DNA from: Parvibaculum sp.
GTDB taxonomy: Bacteria > Pseudomonadota > Alphaproteobacteria > Parvibaculales > Parvibaculaceae
DNA length: 43,395 nucleotides
Reading direction: 5' to 3'
Assembly (NCBI GenBank): GCA_019635955.1
Contig: JAHBYL010000020.1
Coordinates: 1 to 43,395 of the forward strand
The notes under the pieces are model-generated. The model ran no database searches. It was not told the origin of the DNA and saw nothing but the letters and a program-made list of their open reading frames with translations. A program made the position numbers and the translations under genes. Below are positions 1-7,037 of the stretch, one piece after another (position 1 is the first letter of the stretch; every line of letters starts with the position of its first letter).

Positions 1-259
1 CGTCGGCATGGGCGTGGCGCCGCTCCAGTTCATCAACGACATGAGCTGGCAGTCGCTCGGCCTTGACGGCACGGAGACCGTGACGATCGAGGGCCTCGCC
101 AATGTGAAGCCGCGCAGCATGGTGAAGGCCGTCATCACCTTCGCCGATGGCGCGAAGCAGGCGATCGACCTTCTCTGCCGCATCGATACGCAGGATGAAG
201 TCGAATACTACGAAAACGGCGGCATCCTGCCCTACGTGCTGCGGAACCTCGCGGCATAA
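1..259 (+). CDS. acnA: Aconitate hydratase, C-terminal end (partial)
   Basis: The first 259 bases hold the last 85 codons of an aconitase, whose 5' part lies before the window. The protein interconverts citrate and isocitrate in the TCA cycle with a [4Fe-4S] cluster in the cytoplasm. The visible part is the end of the swivel domain: the segment GMGVAPLQF, then SLGLDGTET and IEGL, and the C-terminal tail with YYENGGILPYVLRNL, all characteristic of the AcnA/IRP branch. The Fe-S ligands and most of the active site are outside the window. The gene ends at a hairpin terminator shared with the convergent DUF4340 gene. Identity is firm; only completeness is unknown. Confidence 0.93.
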   Translation, partial: VGMGVAPLQFINDMSWQSLGLDGTETVTIEGLANVKPRSMVKAVITFADGAKQAIDLLCRIDTQDEVEYYENGGILPYVLRNLAA

Positions 260-279
260 GGCGGAAGCCATAGAAACGA

Positions 280-305
280 AAAGGGCGCCCCGTGGGGCGC
301 CCTTT
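280..305. terminator. Bidirectional intrinsic terminator between acnA and the DUF4340 gene
   Basis: An 11-bp perfect stem (281-291 with 294-304, GC-rich core GGGCGCCCC) is followed by a T-run on the plus strand and by TTTTCG on the minus strand. It sits between two convergent genes, so it can stop transcription from both sides. Confidence 0.85.
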
Positions 306-327
306 TTATTGCCAGTCGCGACGGCTC

Positions 328-1431
328 TTATTCGGCCTGGTCGAACATCGCATCCGCCGGGCCCGCCTCGCGGGTCAGCACGTCGATGGTTTGCGTGAGC
401 TGGCCGCTCACCTCCTGCGGCAGCTTGTAGGTCCAGGGCGAGAGGCGCCGGTTGAGATCTTCGGCACGGAGCGCCGCTTCCTCGCTCTCTCCTTCGGCCG
501 AGAACTTCGCCCAGAGCGCGCCGCCCTGCCCGCCCATATGCATGGTGAGCACCATGCCGTCGAAAGTCTCGACAACGACGCGGGGGCCATCCTCCGGCAT
601 GTCGAGCGTATCGGCAGGCGCCACATCGTCGAATGTCGCATCGAGAAGCGCGGTGGCCGACTTGTTGGTGACGGGCGCGCCGCGCGAGACGCGGCCTTCG
701 GGAATATTCACGAGGGTGAAGTCGGCCGCTTCCGCGCTCGCCCGCTCCATCACCACCGGACGTTCCGTCCCCGCCCAGAGCGTGACCCGCGCCACATCCT
801 CGCGCGGAATATCGACGAAAGTCGTGTCGAGCCAGTCGAAGGCGCCCTTGTGCAGCGGCAGCCGTCCGCGCGCAAGCCAGGTCTCGTCCTCGCCGTCGCG
901 GCGCACATAGACAAGGCCCTCGCCCTTCACATCGACCGCGCGCTCCGGCACCTTGCCGACGAGCAGCCCGGCCATGCGCTCATCGCCGCTGAAAAGTTCG
1001 ACGCGGATCGCCGAGCCGATATCTTCCGGCTTCATCAGTCCGAGATTGCGGTGCCATTCGGGATTGGCGGTGCGCGGCTCATAGGCCTCGATATTGCCCA
1101 TGCCGAGCAGCACATTGCGCACGAGTTCCTCGCTGGCGGGATACCCGCCGCGCGACTCGACGCCCCAGACGCCTTCGGCATTGCGGCGGAGCGAGACGAC
1201 CTCCTCCCCGCCCATGCCGCGGCTCGACGTGTAGACGATGCGGTCCGCGCGGTCGAGCCGCGTCGCGAGACCTTCGAACAAGGGATGCGGCACGAAATTC
1301 GAGCGCACGCTGCTTTCATCGTTCACTACCGCGATGATCGCGGCGACGAGAACGGCCAGCGTGACGGCGGCCAGCAGCACGAGATTGCGCAGCGGCCTGT
1401 TCTCCATGAAGGAAGCGGTGGAGGCGGTCAT
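328..1431 (-). CDS. DUF4340 domain-containing membrane-anchored protein
   Basis: A 367-residue protein with one N-terminal membrane helix (about residues 15-37) and a long extracytoplasmic part, matching the DUF4340 family. It is the last gene of the Gld-like ABC operon, 6 bp after the GldG-type gene. DUF4340 proteins recur next to such ABC modules, so I infer it is an accessory periplasmic subunit; its biochemical role is unknown. The body is predicted beta-rich, with no catalytic motif I recognise. The start at 1431 leads directly into the membrane anchor and fits the short spacing. Family assignment is confident, function is not. Confidence 0.85.
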   Translation of the reverse strand: MTASTASFMENRPLRNLVLLAAVTLAVLVAAIIAVVNDESSVRSNFVPHPLFEGLATRLDRADRIVYTSSRGMGGEEVVSLRRNAEGVWGVESRGGYPASEELVRNVLLGMGNIEAYEPRTANPEWHRNLGLMKPEDIGSAIRVELFSGDERMAGLLVGKVPERAVDVKGEGLVYVRRDGEDETWLARGRLPLHKGAFDWLDTTFVDIPREDVARVTLWAGTERPVVMERASAEAADFTLVNIPEGRVSRGAPVTNKSATALLDATFDDVAPADTLDMPEDGPRVVVETFDGMVLTMHMGGQGGALWAKFSAEGESEEAALRAEDLNRRLSPWTYKLPQEVSGQLTQTIDVLTREAGPADAMFDQAE

Positions 1432-1437
1432 TGCGGG

Positions 1438-3384
1438 TCACGCTCCCTTTTCGACGCGCGCCTTGCGGCGGCGGTGGCGCAACACGGCGGCGCCGATCGC
1501 GAGAATGGCAAGCATGATGGGCACCAGCGCGATATTCGCAAAGCGCAGATTGGAGCCGAGCGCCTCGACATCGCGGCGTAGGTCGCGCTGCACGTCGCGG
1601 AGCTTCTTGCGGCTGTCGAGAAGCTCGGCACGGAACCGGGCAATCGCCTCCGATTCCGCCTCGCTCGTGCCGCCATTGGCTTCCGCTGATGCCCCGCGAA
1701 TCTGGAGCTCGGTCAGGTTGCGCTCGGCTTCTGCCACGCGCTTTTCAAGCGCCTCCTGCTCGGCGAGGAAGCGGCGCTCCGCCGTGCGGCGCAGCTCTTC
1801 CACCACCGTGAAGGGCCGGTCGATCTTGTCGCGCGCGCGCAGCGAAATGAGTTCGTTCGATCCCATGAGATTGTCGATGGCCGACATGATGAAGACGGCA
1901 TTGTCGGCGATGGGCTGCGCGATGCGCTCGCCGAGATAGGACTCCGTGCGCACCCAGAAACGGTCGTCGAAAATGTCGCTGTCGGCGAAGAGGATGATAT
2001 TCGCATCGCCCTGCGAGGCGGCGATATGCTGTCCCGCCTTCTCGCCCGACCGGCGCTGGATGGGCCGCCCGTCCTCGTCGACGCTTTCGGCATCGGGCTG
2101 CGCCTCGAAGGCGCTCTTCACCGGCCCCGAGATCCGCGCCGCGATCGCATAGCGCTCGCCCGTTCCCTCGAAACCGCGCAGGAGATCGTCCGGCCGCGGT
2201 CCCTGCTTCACATAGTCGACGTCATAGAGCTTGGCGTCTTCGGAGGAAGAGACGATGGGCGAGAAGCGCGTCGTCGCGCCTTCGATGGGCGTGAAGCGCC
2301 CGACCGTGCCGAGATTGAGCCGCACCACATCCGACGTCACGATATCGTCCGCGGCGACATTGTCGCGCGGCACGGCAAGCCAGATCACATAGTCGCTTTC
2401 CTGGCGGCGCGCATCGAGCCCGGTGCGCACGCGCTGCGCCATGGTGCGGTCGCCCACGATCTCGCGTGGGTCGTAGCGGACACCCCAGGCCTCGAGGAGC
2501 GGCCCGAGATCAGACATTTCCGTATAGCCACGAATGGGCTCGCCATTCGGGCCTGCGGTGAGGCTCACTTCCGAATGCGGATCGAGGAACGCGAGCACAT
2601 GGCCGCCACGCATCACGAACTGGTCGATGGCATAAAGCGTGCGCGGATCGAGCGCCTTCGGATGGGCGATCATCAGCACATCGACGCGGGGCGGCACGGC
2701 TTCGAAACGCTGCTCGAGGAATTCGAGTTCGAAGCGGTCGCGCAGTTCTTCATAAATCATGAAGGGCTGCGACTCGCCCCGCATGGCGGACATGAGCCCG
2801 CCGGTACCGGTGTCGAGTGGCAGGTTGGTGACGATGCCGAGAACCGGCCGCTCCGGGCGGCTCAGATTCTGGATCATGCGCGCCACATCATATTCGAGAT
2901 ACTGTTCGCGCTCATCGGTGAAGAAGGGAACGGATTCGAGACCGTCGACCGAATTCGTGCCGACCAGGCCAAAATAGATGATGTCGCCCGTCTGCGTCGG
3001 CGCGCCCTTGAGGCCGAGCGACATGGCGAGATCTTCCTCTTCGGAGAAGGGCTCCGGATCGATCACCTCGAGCCGGATCATCCCGCCCGACCGCGCGCGC
3101 AATTCCTCCAGCATGTCGCGGACATGGCCGGCATAGATGCGGATGCGGTTGTAATCGGTCGACAGCTTCTCCGAATAGAAGAAGCGCAGCGTGATCGGCT
3201 CCTCGATCTTGCCGACGACCTCCTTGGTGCCATCGGAGAGCGTGTAGAGGTTGTTCTCGGTGAGATCGACGCGGGCCGTGCGGAACATGACGTTCGAGAA
3301 CATGTTGACCGCGAGGAACAGCACCGCAAGCAGCACGAGCATGAGGACGCGATAGGCGGAGCGGCTGATCTGCTGGTTTCCCAT
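1438..3384 (-). CDS. GldG-family ABC transporter auxiliary protein
   Basis: A 648-residue protein of the GldG / ABC_transp_aux type. It has an N-terminal membrane helix (about 11-33), a large periplasmic region resembling an intraflagellar transport-like/GATase-like fold, a charged coiled-coil stretch (about 525-610, heptad-rich with many Glu/Arg/Leu), and a C-terminal membrane helix followed by an Arg/Lys-rich tail. In Bacteroidetes GldG works with GldA (ATPase) and GldF (permease) in gliding; alphaproteobacteria do not glide this way, so the substrate here is unknown. It lies 4 bp after the permease gene, in the same transcription unit as the ATPase and DUF4340 genes. Confidence 0.9.
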   Translation of the reverse strand: MGNQQISRSAYRVLMLVLLAVLFLAVNMFSNVMFRTARVDLTENNLYTLSDGTKEVVGKIEEPITLRFFYSEKLSTDYNRIRIYAGHVRDMLEELRARSGGMIRLEVIDPEPFSEEEDLAMSLGLKGAPTQTGDIIYFGLVGTNSVDGLESVPFFTDEREQYLEYDVARMIQNLSRPERPVLGIVTNLPLDTGTGGLMSAMRGESQPFMIYEELRDRFELEFLEQRFEAVPPRVDVLMIAHPKALDPRTLYAIDQFVMRGGHVLAFLDPHSEVSLTAGPNGEPIRGYTEMSDLGPLLEAWGVRYDPREIVGDRTMAQRVRTGLDARRQESDYVIWLAVPRDNVAADDIVTSDVVRLNLGTVGRFTPIEGATTRFSPIVSSSEDAKLYDVDYVKQGPRPDDLLRGFEGTGERYAIAARISGPVKSAFEAQPDAESVDEDGRPIQRRSGEKAGQHIAASQGDANIILFADSDIFDDRFWVRTESYLGERIAQPIADNAVFIMSAIDNLMGSNELISLRARDKIDRPFTVVEELRRTAERRFLAEQEALEKRVAEAERNLTELQIRGASAEANGGTSEAESEAIARFRAELLDSRKKLRDVQRDLRRDVEALGSNLRFANIALVPIMLAILAIGAAVLRHRRRKARVEKGA

Positions 3385-3388
3385 GGTC

Positions 3389-4123
3389 CTAGCCCGCCTT
3401 CTTCATGTCGACGACGATGCCGCAGGCAACGAGCCAGGTGGCGATCAGCGACACGAAATAGATCACGTCGCGCAGATCGATGACGCCGCGCGTGATCGCG
3501 TTGAAATGCGTGAGGAACGAGAAGGAGGCGATGGTGGATACCACCTGCTGCGGGGCCCAGCTCGCGAAGAAATCCGTGACGATCGGAAGCCCCGATACGG
3601 TGAAGAGGAAGCAGACCGCGACGCTCACCACGAAGGCGATCACCTGATTGCGCGTGACGGCGGAGAGGCAGGACCCAATGGCGAGATACCCGCCCGCCAT
3701 GAAGAAGCTGCCGAGATAGCCGGCGAGGATCACGCCATTATCGGGATCGCCGAGATAGTTGACCGTGATCCACATCGGGAAGGTGAGCGCGAGCGCGATG
3801 CCGGAAAAGGCCCAGGCCGCGAGAAATTTGCCGAGCACCGCCGCCCAGAGCGGCACGGGTAGCGACAGCAGAAGCTCGATCGAGCCGGTGCGCCGCTCTT
3901 CAGCCCAGAGGCGCATGGAGATCGCCGGGATCAGGAAGAGATAGAGCCAGGGATGGAAGTTGAAGAAGATTGTGAGATCGGCCTGCCCGCTCTCGTAATA
4001 GCCGCCGAGATAGAAAGTGAAGGCACCCATCGTGAACAGGAAGATCACGATGAAGATGAAGGCGAGCGGCGTCGCGAAATAGCCGGCAAGCTCGCGGCGG
4101 AAAATGGCGAGAAGCTCGTTCAT
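3389..4123 (-). CDS. ABC-2 type permease (GldF/NosY-like)
   Basis: A 244-residue integral membrane protein with about six hydrophobic helices, starting MNELLAIFRRELAGYF, the typical opening of ABC-2 permeases of the GldF/NosY type. I chose the ATG at 4123 because it overlaps the stop codon of the ATPase gene as ATGA, which indicates translational coupling; a longer reading frame upstream is only the ATPase in another frame. It should form the membrane channel driven by the ATPase at 4120-5130 and cooperate with the GldG-like and DUF4340 proteins. The substrate cannot be read from sequence. Confidence 0.92.
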   Translation of the reverse strand: MNELLAIFRRELAGYFATPLAFIFIVIFLFTMGAFTFYLGGYYESGQADLTIFFNFHPWLYLFLIPAISMRLWAEERRTGSIELLLSLPVPLWAAVLGKFLAAWAFSGIALALTFPMWITVNYLGDPDNGVILAGYLGSFFMAGGYLAIGSCLSAVTRNQVIAFVVSVAVCFLFTVSGLPIVTDFFASWAPQQVVSTIASFSFLTHFNAITRGVIDLRDVIYFVSLIATWLVACGIVVDMKKAG

Positions 4124-5130
4124 GCCGCGTCTTTCCCTTTGGCGGTGTCCGAGCGCGTGAGGCTGCGGAAAACCTCGTCGAGGCGGCCGGGCTCGCCGTA
4201 AAGCGCGCGCACATGCCAATGCTCCTCGCGCGCGAGCCGCGCCACCGCATCGACCAGCATCGTGTCGCTTTCGGAAGCGGCCTGCGGGAATAGCGTGAAG
4301 GTCGTCTCGTCGCCGCGCGGCATCACCTCGATGGTGGCGATGCCCGGCAGGTTGCGAAGCTTGTCGGCGATCTGGACCGTGCTCTGGCCGCCCAGCGTGA
4401 TCGAGACGGCATTGTGATAGCGCGAGCGCGCCATCAGCGCGCCCGGCGTGCCGTCGGCGACGACGCGGCCGCGATCGATGATGAGGGCGCGGGTGCAGAT
4501 CGCATCCACCTCTTCGAGAATATGCGTCGAGATGACGATGGCCTTGTCCTTCGCCATGCGGCCGATCAGCTTGCGCACTTCGAATTTCTGATTGGGATCG
4601 AGGCCGTCCGTCGGCTCGTCCATGATGAGGACCGGCGGATTGTGCAGGATCGCCTGGGCAAGACCGACGCGGCGGCGAAAGCCCTTTGAAAGCGTGTCGA
4701 TCGGCTGCTCGAGAACGCCGCCGAGTTCCGTCGCATCGGCGGCGCGCTCGATCGCCTCTTCCGCCGCGCGGCCGGAGAGACGCCGCACCCGCGCGATGAA
4801 CTGCAGGAAGCTGCGCGGTGTCATGTCGCCATAGGCGGGCGCGCCTTCCGGCAGATAGCCGATCTCACGCTGCGCGGCGAGCGTGGAGGTGACGATGTCG
4901 TGACCGCAGACCCGCGCCGTGCCGGAAGTCGGCGCGAGGAAGCCCGTCACCATCTTCATGGTGGTGGACTTGCCGGCGCCATTGGGGCCGAGAAATCCCA
5001 GCACCTCGCCGCGCGCAACGCTGAAGCCGATGTTGTTGACCGCCGTGAAGGGGCCGAACCGCTTGGTGAGATTCTCGATGACGATCATCGGTTCGCCGCC
5101 AGCCGGCGCCGGACGGTCCTCATTCGTCAT
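4120..5130 (-). CDS. ABC transporter ATP-binding protein (GldA/CcmA-like)
   Basis: A 336-residue ATPase that powers the adjacent ABC-2 permease. Walker A is GPNGAGKST (about 48-56), the signature region reads LSKGFRRRVGLAQA, and Walker B is VLIMDEPTDGLDP, followed by the H-loop ISTHILEE. A C-terminal extension of about 90 residues is common in this subfamily. The start at 5130 is supported by GGGAC shortly upstream on the minus strand; an internal ATG at 5088, just before the core domain, is a weaker alternative. First gene of a four-gene operon (ATPase, permease, GldG-like, DUF4340). Confidence 0.93.
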   Translation of the reverse strand: MTNEDRPAPAGGEPMIVIENLTKRFGPFTAVNNIGFSVARGEVLGFLGPNGAGKSTTMKMVTGFLAPTSGTARVCGHDIVTSTLAAQREIGYLPEGAPAYGDMTPRSFLQFIARVRRLSGRAAEEAIERAADATELGGVLEQPIDTLSKGFRRRVGLAQAILHNPPVLIMDEPTDGLDPNQKFEVRKLIGRMAKDKAIVISTHILEEVDAICTRALIIDRGRVVADGTPGALMARSRYHNAVSITLGGQSTVQIADKLRNLPGIATIEVMPRGDETTFTLFPQAASESDTMLVDAVARLAREEHWHVRALYGEPGRLDEVFRSLTRSDTAKGKDAA

Positions 5131-5310
5131 GTGTGTCCCGGAAACGCTTATGATCTCTCTCCCCGGAAGGACCTCGAGGCTCTGCCGGCCCGCCCGCCCA
5201 TTCCACAATTTCCGCCGCTCCCCGAAGCGGGAATTTTGTGTAGGCCAGCCCGCCAAGTCCTTCAAGTGAAAGATGTTTCATTTTCATCAGGGGCCGGAAG
5301 AGAGGCAAAA

Positions 5311-5347
5311 GAAAAGGCCGTCCGAGAGGGGGGGTTCCCGGACGGCC
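5311..5347 (-). terminator. Intrinsic terminator of the upstream ncRNA candidate
   Basis: Read on the minus strand, a 9-bp perfect stem GGCCGTCCG / CGGACGGCC (plus-strand 5339-5347 with 5316-5324) encloses a C-rich loop containing seven consecutive C and is followed by TTTTCTTTT. It lies about 180 bp before the ABC operon and no protein gene precedes it on this strand, so it should end a non-coding transcript. Confidence 0.75.
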
Positions 5348-5527
5348 CGCAGCCCGAAGGCTGATCTATTTCGTTGCGCTCCCCCGAGGGGATGGGGTTG
5401 GCCCGGCTCCCCCAATCTATCCCGGTGGGGCTGGGGGGCTGATGAAACCGGAACGTCGCAGAGAACCGGGCCAGTGAGGCAACGATGGAAATATGATCGG
5501 GCAGTGTGGCTCTCGAAGGGCTGAAAA
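5316..5527 (-). ncRNA. Candidate structured ncRNA, 6S RNA-like architecture
   Basis: On the minus strand this gene-free stretch folds as one long interrupted hairpin. Outer arms are CAGCCC (5523-5518) with GGGCTG (5355-5350), then GATC and TCGTTG / CAACGA (5485-5480 with 5376-5371). A central bubble carries a small CCCC/GGGG hairpin on its 3' side (5381-5391), and an apical stem is TGGCCCGG / CCGGGCCA (5473-5466 with 5406-5399). The 3' part also forms a hairpin with a cUUCGg tetraloop (5350-5363) and runs into an intrinsic terminator. A CAATAT -10-like box at 5539-5534 predicts a start near 5527; the -35 is weak. A long hairpin with a central bubble is the 6S RNA layout, but I cannot confirm the family; a C-loop sRNA targeting Shine-Dalgarno sequences is an alternative. 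No convincing ORF is present. Confidence 0.5.
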
Positions 5528-5569
5528 AAGGCAATATTGTGGTTTCGCCTATTCGCTTCACTTAATTCA

Positions 5570-5595
5570 AAAGCCGCAGGAATCTGCGGCTTTTT
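5570..5595. terminator. Terminator-like hairpin in the gene-free region
   Basis: A 10-bp perfect stem (5570-5579 with 5584-5593, core GCCGCAG/CTGCGGC, loop GAAT) is followed by TTTTT on the plus strand and has a short T-run on the minus strand too. No protein gene points into it from either side, so it may insulate the ncRNA candidate from the DUF2794 gene, or end an unseen plus-strand transcript. Confidence 0.55.
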
Positions 5596-5693
5596 ATAAC
5601 AATGGGATGACGCCGGAGGGCCCGTGTGCCATGCTTTTTCAAGGCTCGCACACGGCTTGTGAGTGGGCGTGAACGGGAAGGAAGCAGCACGGC

Positions 5694-6092
5694 ATGACCG
5701 ATGGCGCCGATTCGGGATCGCAAAGCGCAAGCGCCGCGCCGCTCACCCTCGTCGCCCCCGGCGGAACGCCGCCGGCGCGGCCACGCGAAGCGGAAGTCTT
5801 TTTCAACCGCGCCGAGCTCGATGCCATTCTCTCCGTCTATGGCCGCAAGGTCGCCGAGGGCGAATGGCGCGACTATGCGATGGGCGCGCACAAGGATGTG
5901 GCGGTCTTTTCCGTCTTCCGCCGCACCAGCGAAATGCCGCTCTACCGGATCGAGAAGCGCCCGAAACTTGCCCGCCGCCAGGGCGCCTATGCCGTGATCG
6001 CGCCGGGCGGGCAGATCCTCAAGCGCGGGCACGAGCTGAAACAGGTGCTCAAGATTTTCGAGAAACGCGCACTCCGCCTGATCGACGCCTGA
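5694..6092 (+). CDS. DUF2794 domain-containing protein
   Basis: A 132-residue protein belonging to DUF2794, a small family essentially confined to Alphaproteobacteria. A disordered, Ala/Ser/Pro-rich N-terminus (about 1-32) precedes the conserved core FFNRAELDAILSVYG and the segment WRDYAMGAHKDVAVFSVFRR. No catalytic residues or membrane segment are apparent, so it is probably cytoplasmic; the function is unknown. A strong GGGAAGGAAG ribosome binding site lies just upstream. It stands alone, between the gene-free ncRNA region and a terminator shared with the convergent BI-1 gene. Confidence 0.88.
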   Translation: MTDGADSGSQSASAAPLTLVAPGGTPPARPREAEVFFNRAELDAILSVYGRKVAEGEWRDYAMGAHKDVAVFSVFRRTSEMPLYRIEKRPKLARRQGAYAVIAPGGQILKRGHELKQVLKIFEKRALRLIDA

Positions 6093-6109
6093 GAGCCTCC
6101 GCAAAAGCA

Positions 6110-6139
6110 AAAAGCCCCGGCATTTCGGCCGGGGCTTTT
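6110..6139. terminator. Bidirectional terminator between the DUF2794 and BI-1 genes
   Basis: A 12-bp stem (6110-6121 with 6128-6139; core GCCCCGGC) with flanking A and T tracts, followed by GTTTGT. It is placed between two convergent genes and works for both. Confidence 0.85.
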
Positions 6140-6159
6140 GTTTGTCGCCTGTTCCGCGC

Positions 6160-6918
6160 TTAGTTGCGCTGGCTGCCGAGGAACTGCAGCAGGAACATGA
6201 ACATGTTGATGAAGTCGAGATAGAGCGAGAGAGCGCCCATCACGGCCTTCTTGCCGGCGGCGGCAACGCTGTCGCCTTCGTAATACATGCCCTTGATGCG
6301 CTGCGTGTCATAGGCGGTGAGGCCCGCGAAGATCAGCACGCCAAGCACCGAGATCGCGAATTGCAGCGCCGAGCTGGCAAGGAACAGATTGACGACCATC
6401 GCGATGATGATGCCGATCAGGCCCATGAACAGGAACGAGCCCATGCCGGTCAGATCGCGCTTCGTCGTGTAGCCGTAAAGGCTGAGCGAGCCGAAGGCGG
6501 CCGCCGTGACGAAGAAGGTCGTGGTGATGCTCTCGCCCGTGAAGACGAGGAAGATCGAGGAGAGCGAAAGGCCCATCACCGCCGCGAAGGTCCAGAACAG
6601 CATCTGGGTGGCGGCAAGGCTGAGGCGCTGAACACCGAAGCTCAGCACCAGAATGAAGGCGAGCGGCGCCAGCATGACGACCCAGCGCAGCGGGCTCATG
6701 TAGAGCGTTTCGCCGAAATTCGTGAGAAGCGGCCCCGTCGCCGTTTCCTGGACGGCGGCGGAATATGCGAAATAGGCGACCAGCCCGGTGAGGGCGAGGG
6801 CACCCGCCATGTAGTTGTAGACACTGAGCATATAGCTCCGCAGACCCGCATCGATCGACATGTCGGCGCTTGCGCCGAGGCGGGACTGGTGGAGCCGTTC
6901 CTGATCGTAATTCGCCAT
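6160..6918 (-). CDS. Bax inhibitor-1 / YccA family membrane protein
   Basis: A 252-residue protein with seven predicted membrane helices after a soluble N-terminus of about 30 residues, typical of the BI-1 (UPF0005, LFG/TMBIM) family. Known members form pH-sensitive cation (Ca2+) leak channels, and bacterial YccA interacts with the FtsH protease; which applies here is not visible. The start is fixed by a strong AGGAGGG site about 10 bp upstream. Monocistronic: its own promoter lies upstream and it is convergent with the DUF2794 gene. The C-terminal segment (LDFINMFMFLLQFLG) matches the family. Confidence 0.92.
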   Translation of the reverse strand: MANYDQERLHQSRLGASADMSIDAGLRSYMLSVYNYMAGALALTGLVAYFAYSAAVQETATGPLLTNFGETLYMSPLRWVVMLAPLAFILVLSFGVQRLSLAATQMLFWTFAAVMGLSLSSIFLVFTGESITTTFFVTAAAFGSLSLYGYTTKRDLTGMGSFLFMGLIGIIIAMVVNLFLASSALQFAISVLGVLIFAGLTAYDTQRIKGMYYEGDSVAAAGKKAVMGALSLYLDFINMFMFLLQFLGSQRN

Positions 6919-6941
6919 AAATCTGCACCCTCCTGCGTGTG

Positions 6942-6978
6942 CTTGCAGCTATATTGGCCGAGCGCCCCGCGAATTCAA
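6942..6978 (-). promoter_or_regulatory. Probable sigma-70-type promoter of the BI-1 gene
   Basis: Minus-strand -35 TTGAAT (6978-6973) and -10 AATATA (6955-6950) with 17-bp spacing predict a start near 6942 and a leader of about 25 nt containing the AGGAGGG site. Based on consensus only. Confidence 0.5.
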
Positions 6979-7037
6979 GCAAAACCGGCGCTGTTACAGA
7001 GACTTAACATCCGGAAAAGCCTGACATTTCCGTGATT

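Noticed and set aside
5675..5688. GGGAAGGAAGCAGC, similar to the GGAAGGAAGCAGC core of signal recognition particle RNA
   Set aside because: The flanks lack the SRP RNA pairing (no GGTCC before it and no complementary arm after), and the motif is simply the ribosome binding site region of the DUF2794 gene starting at 5694.
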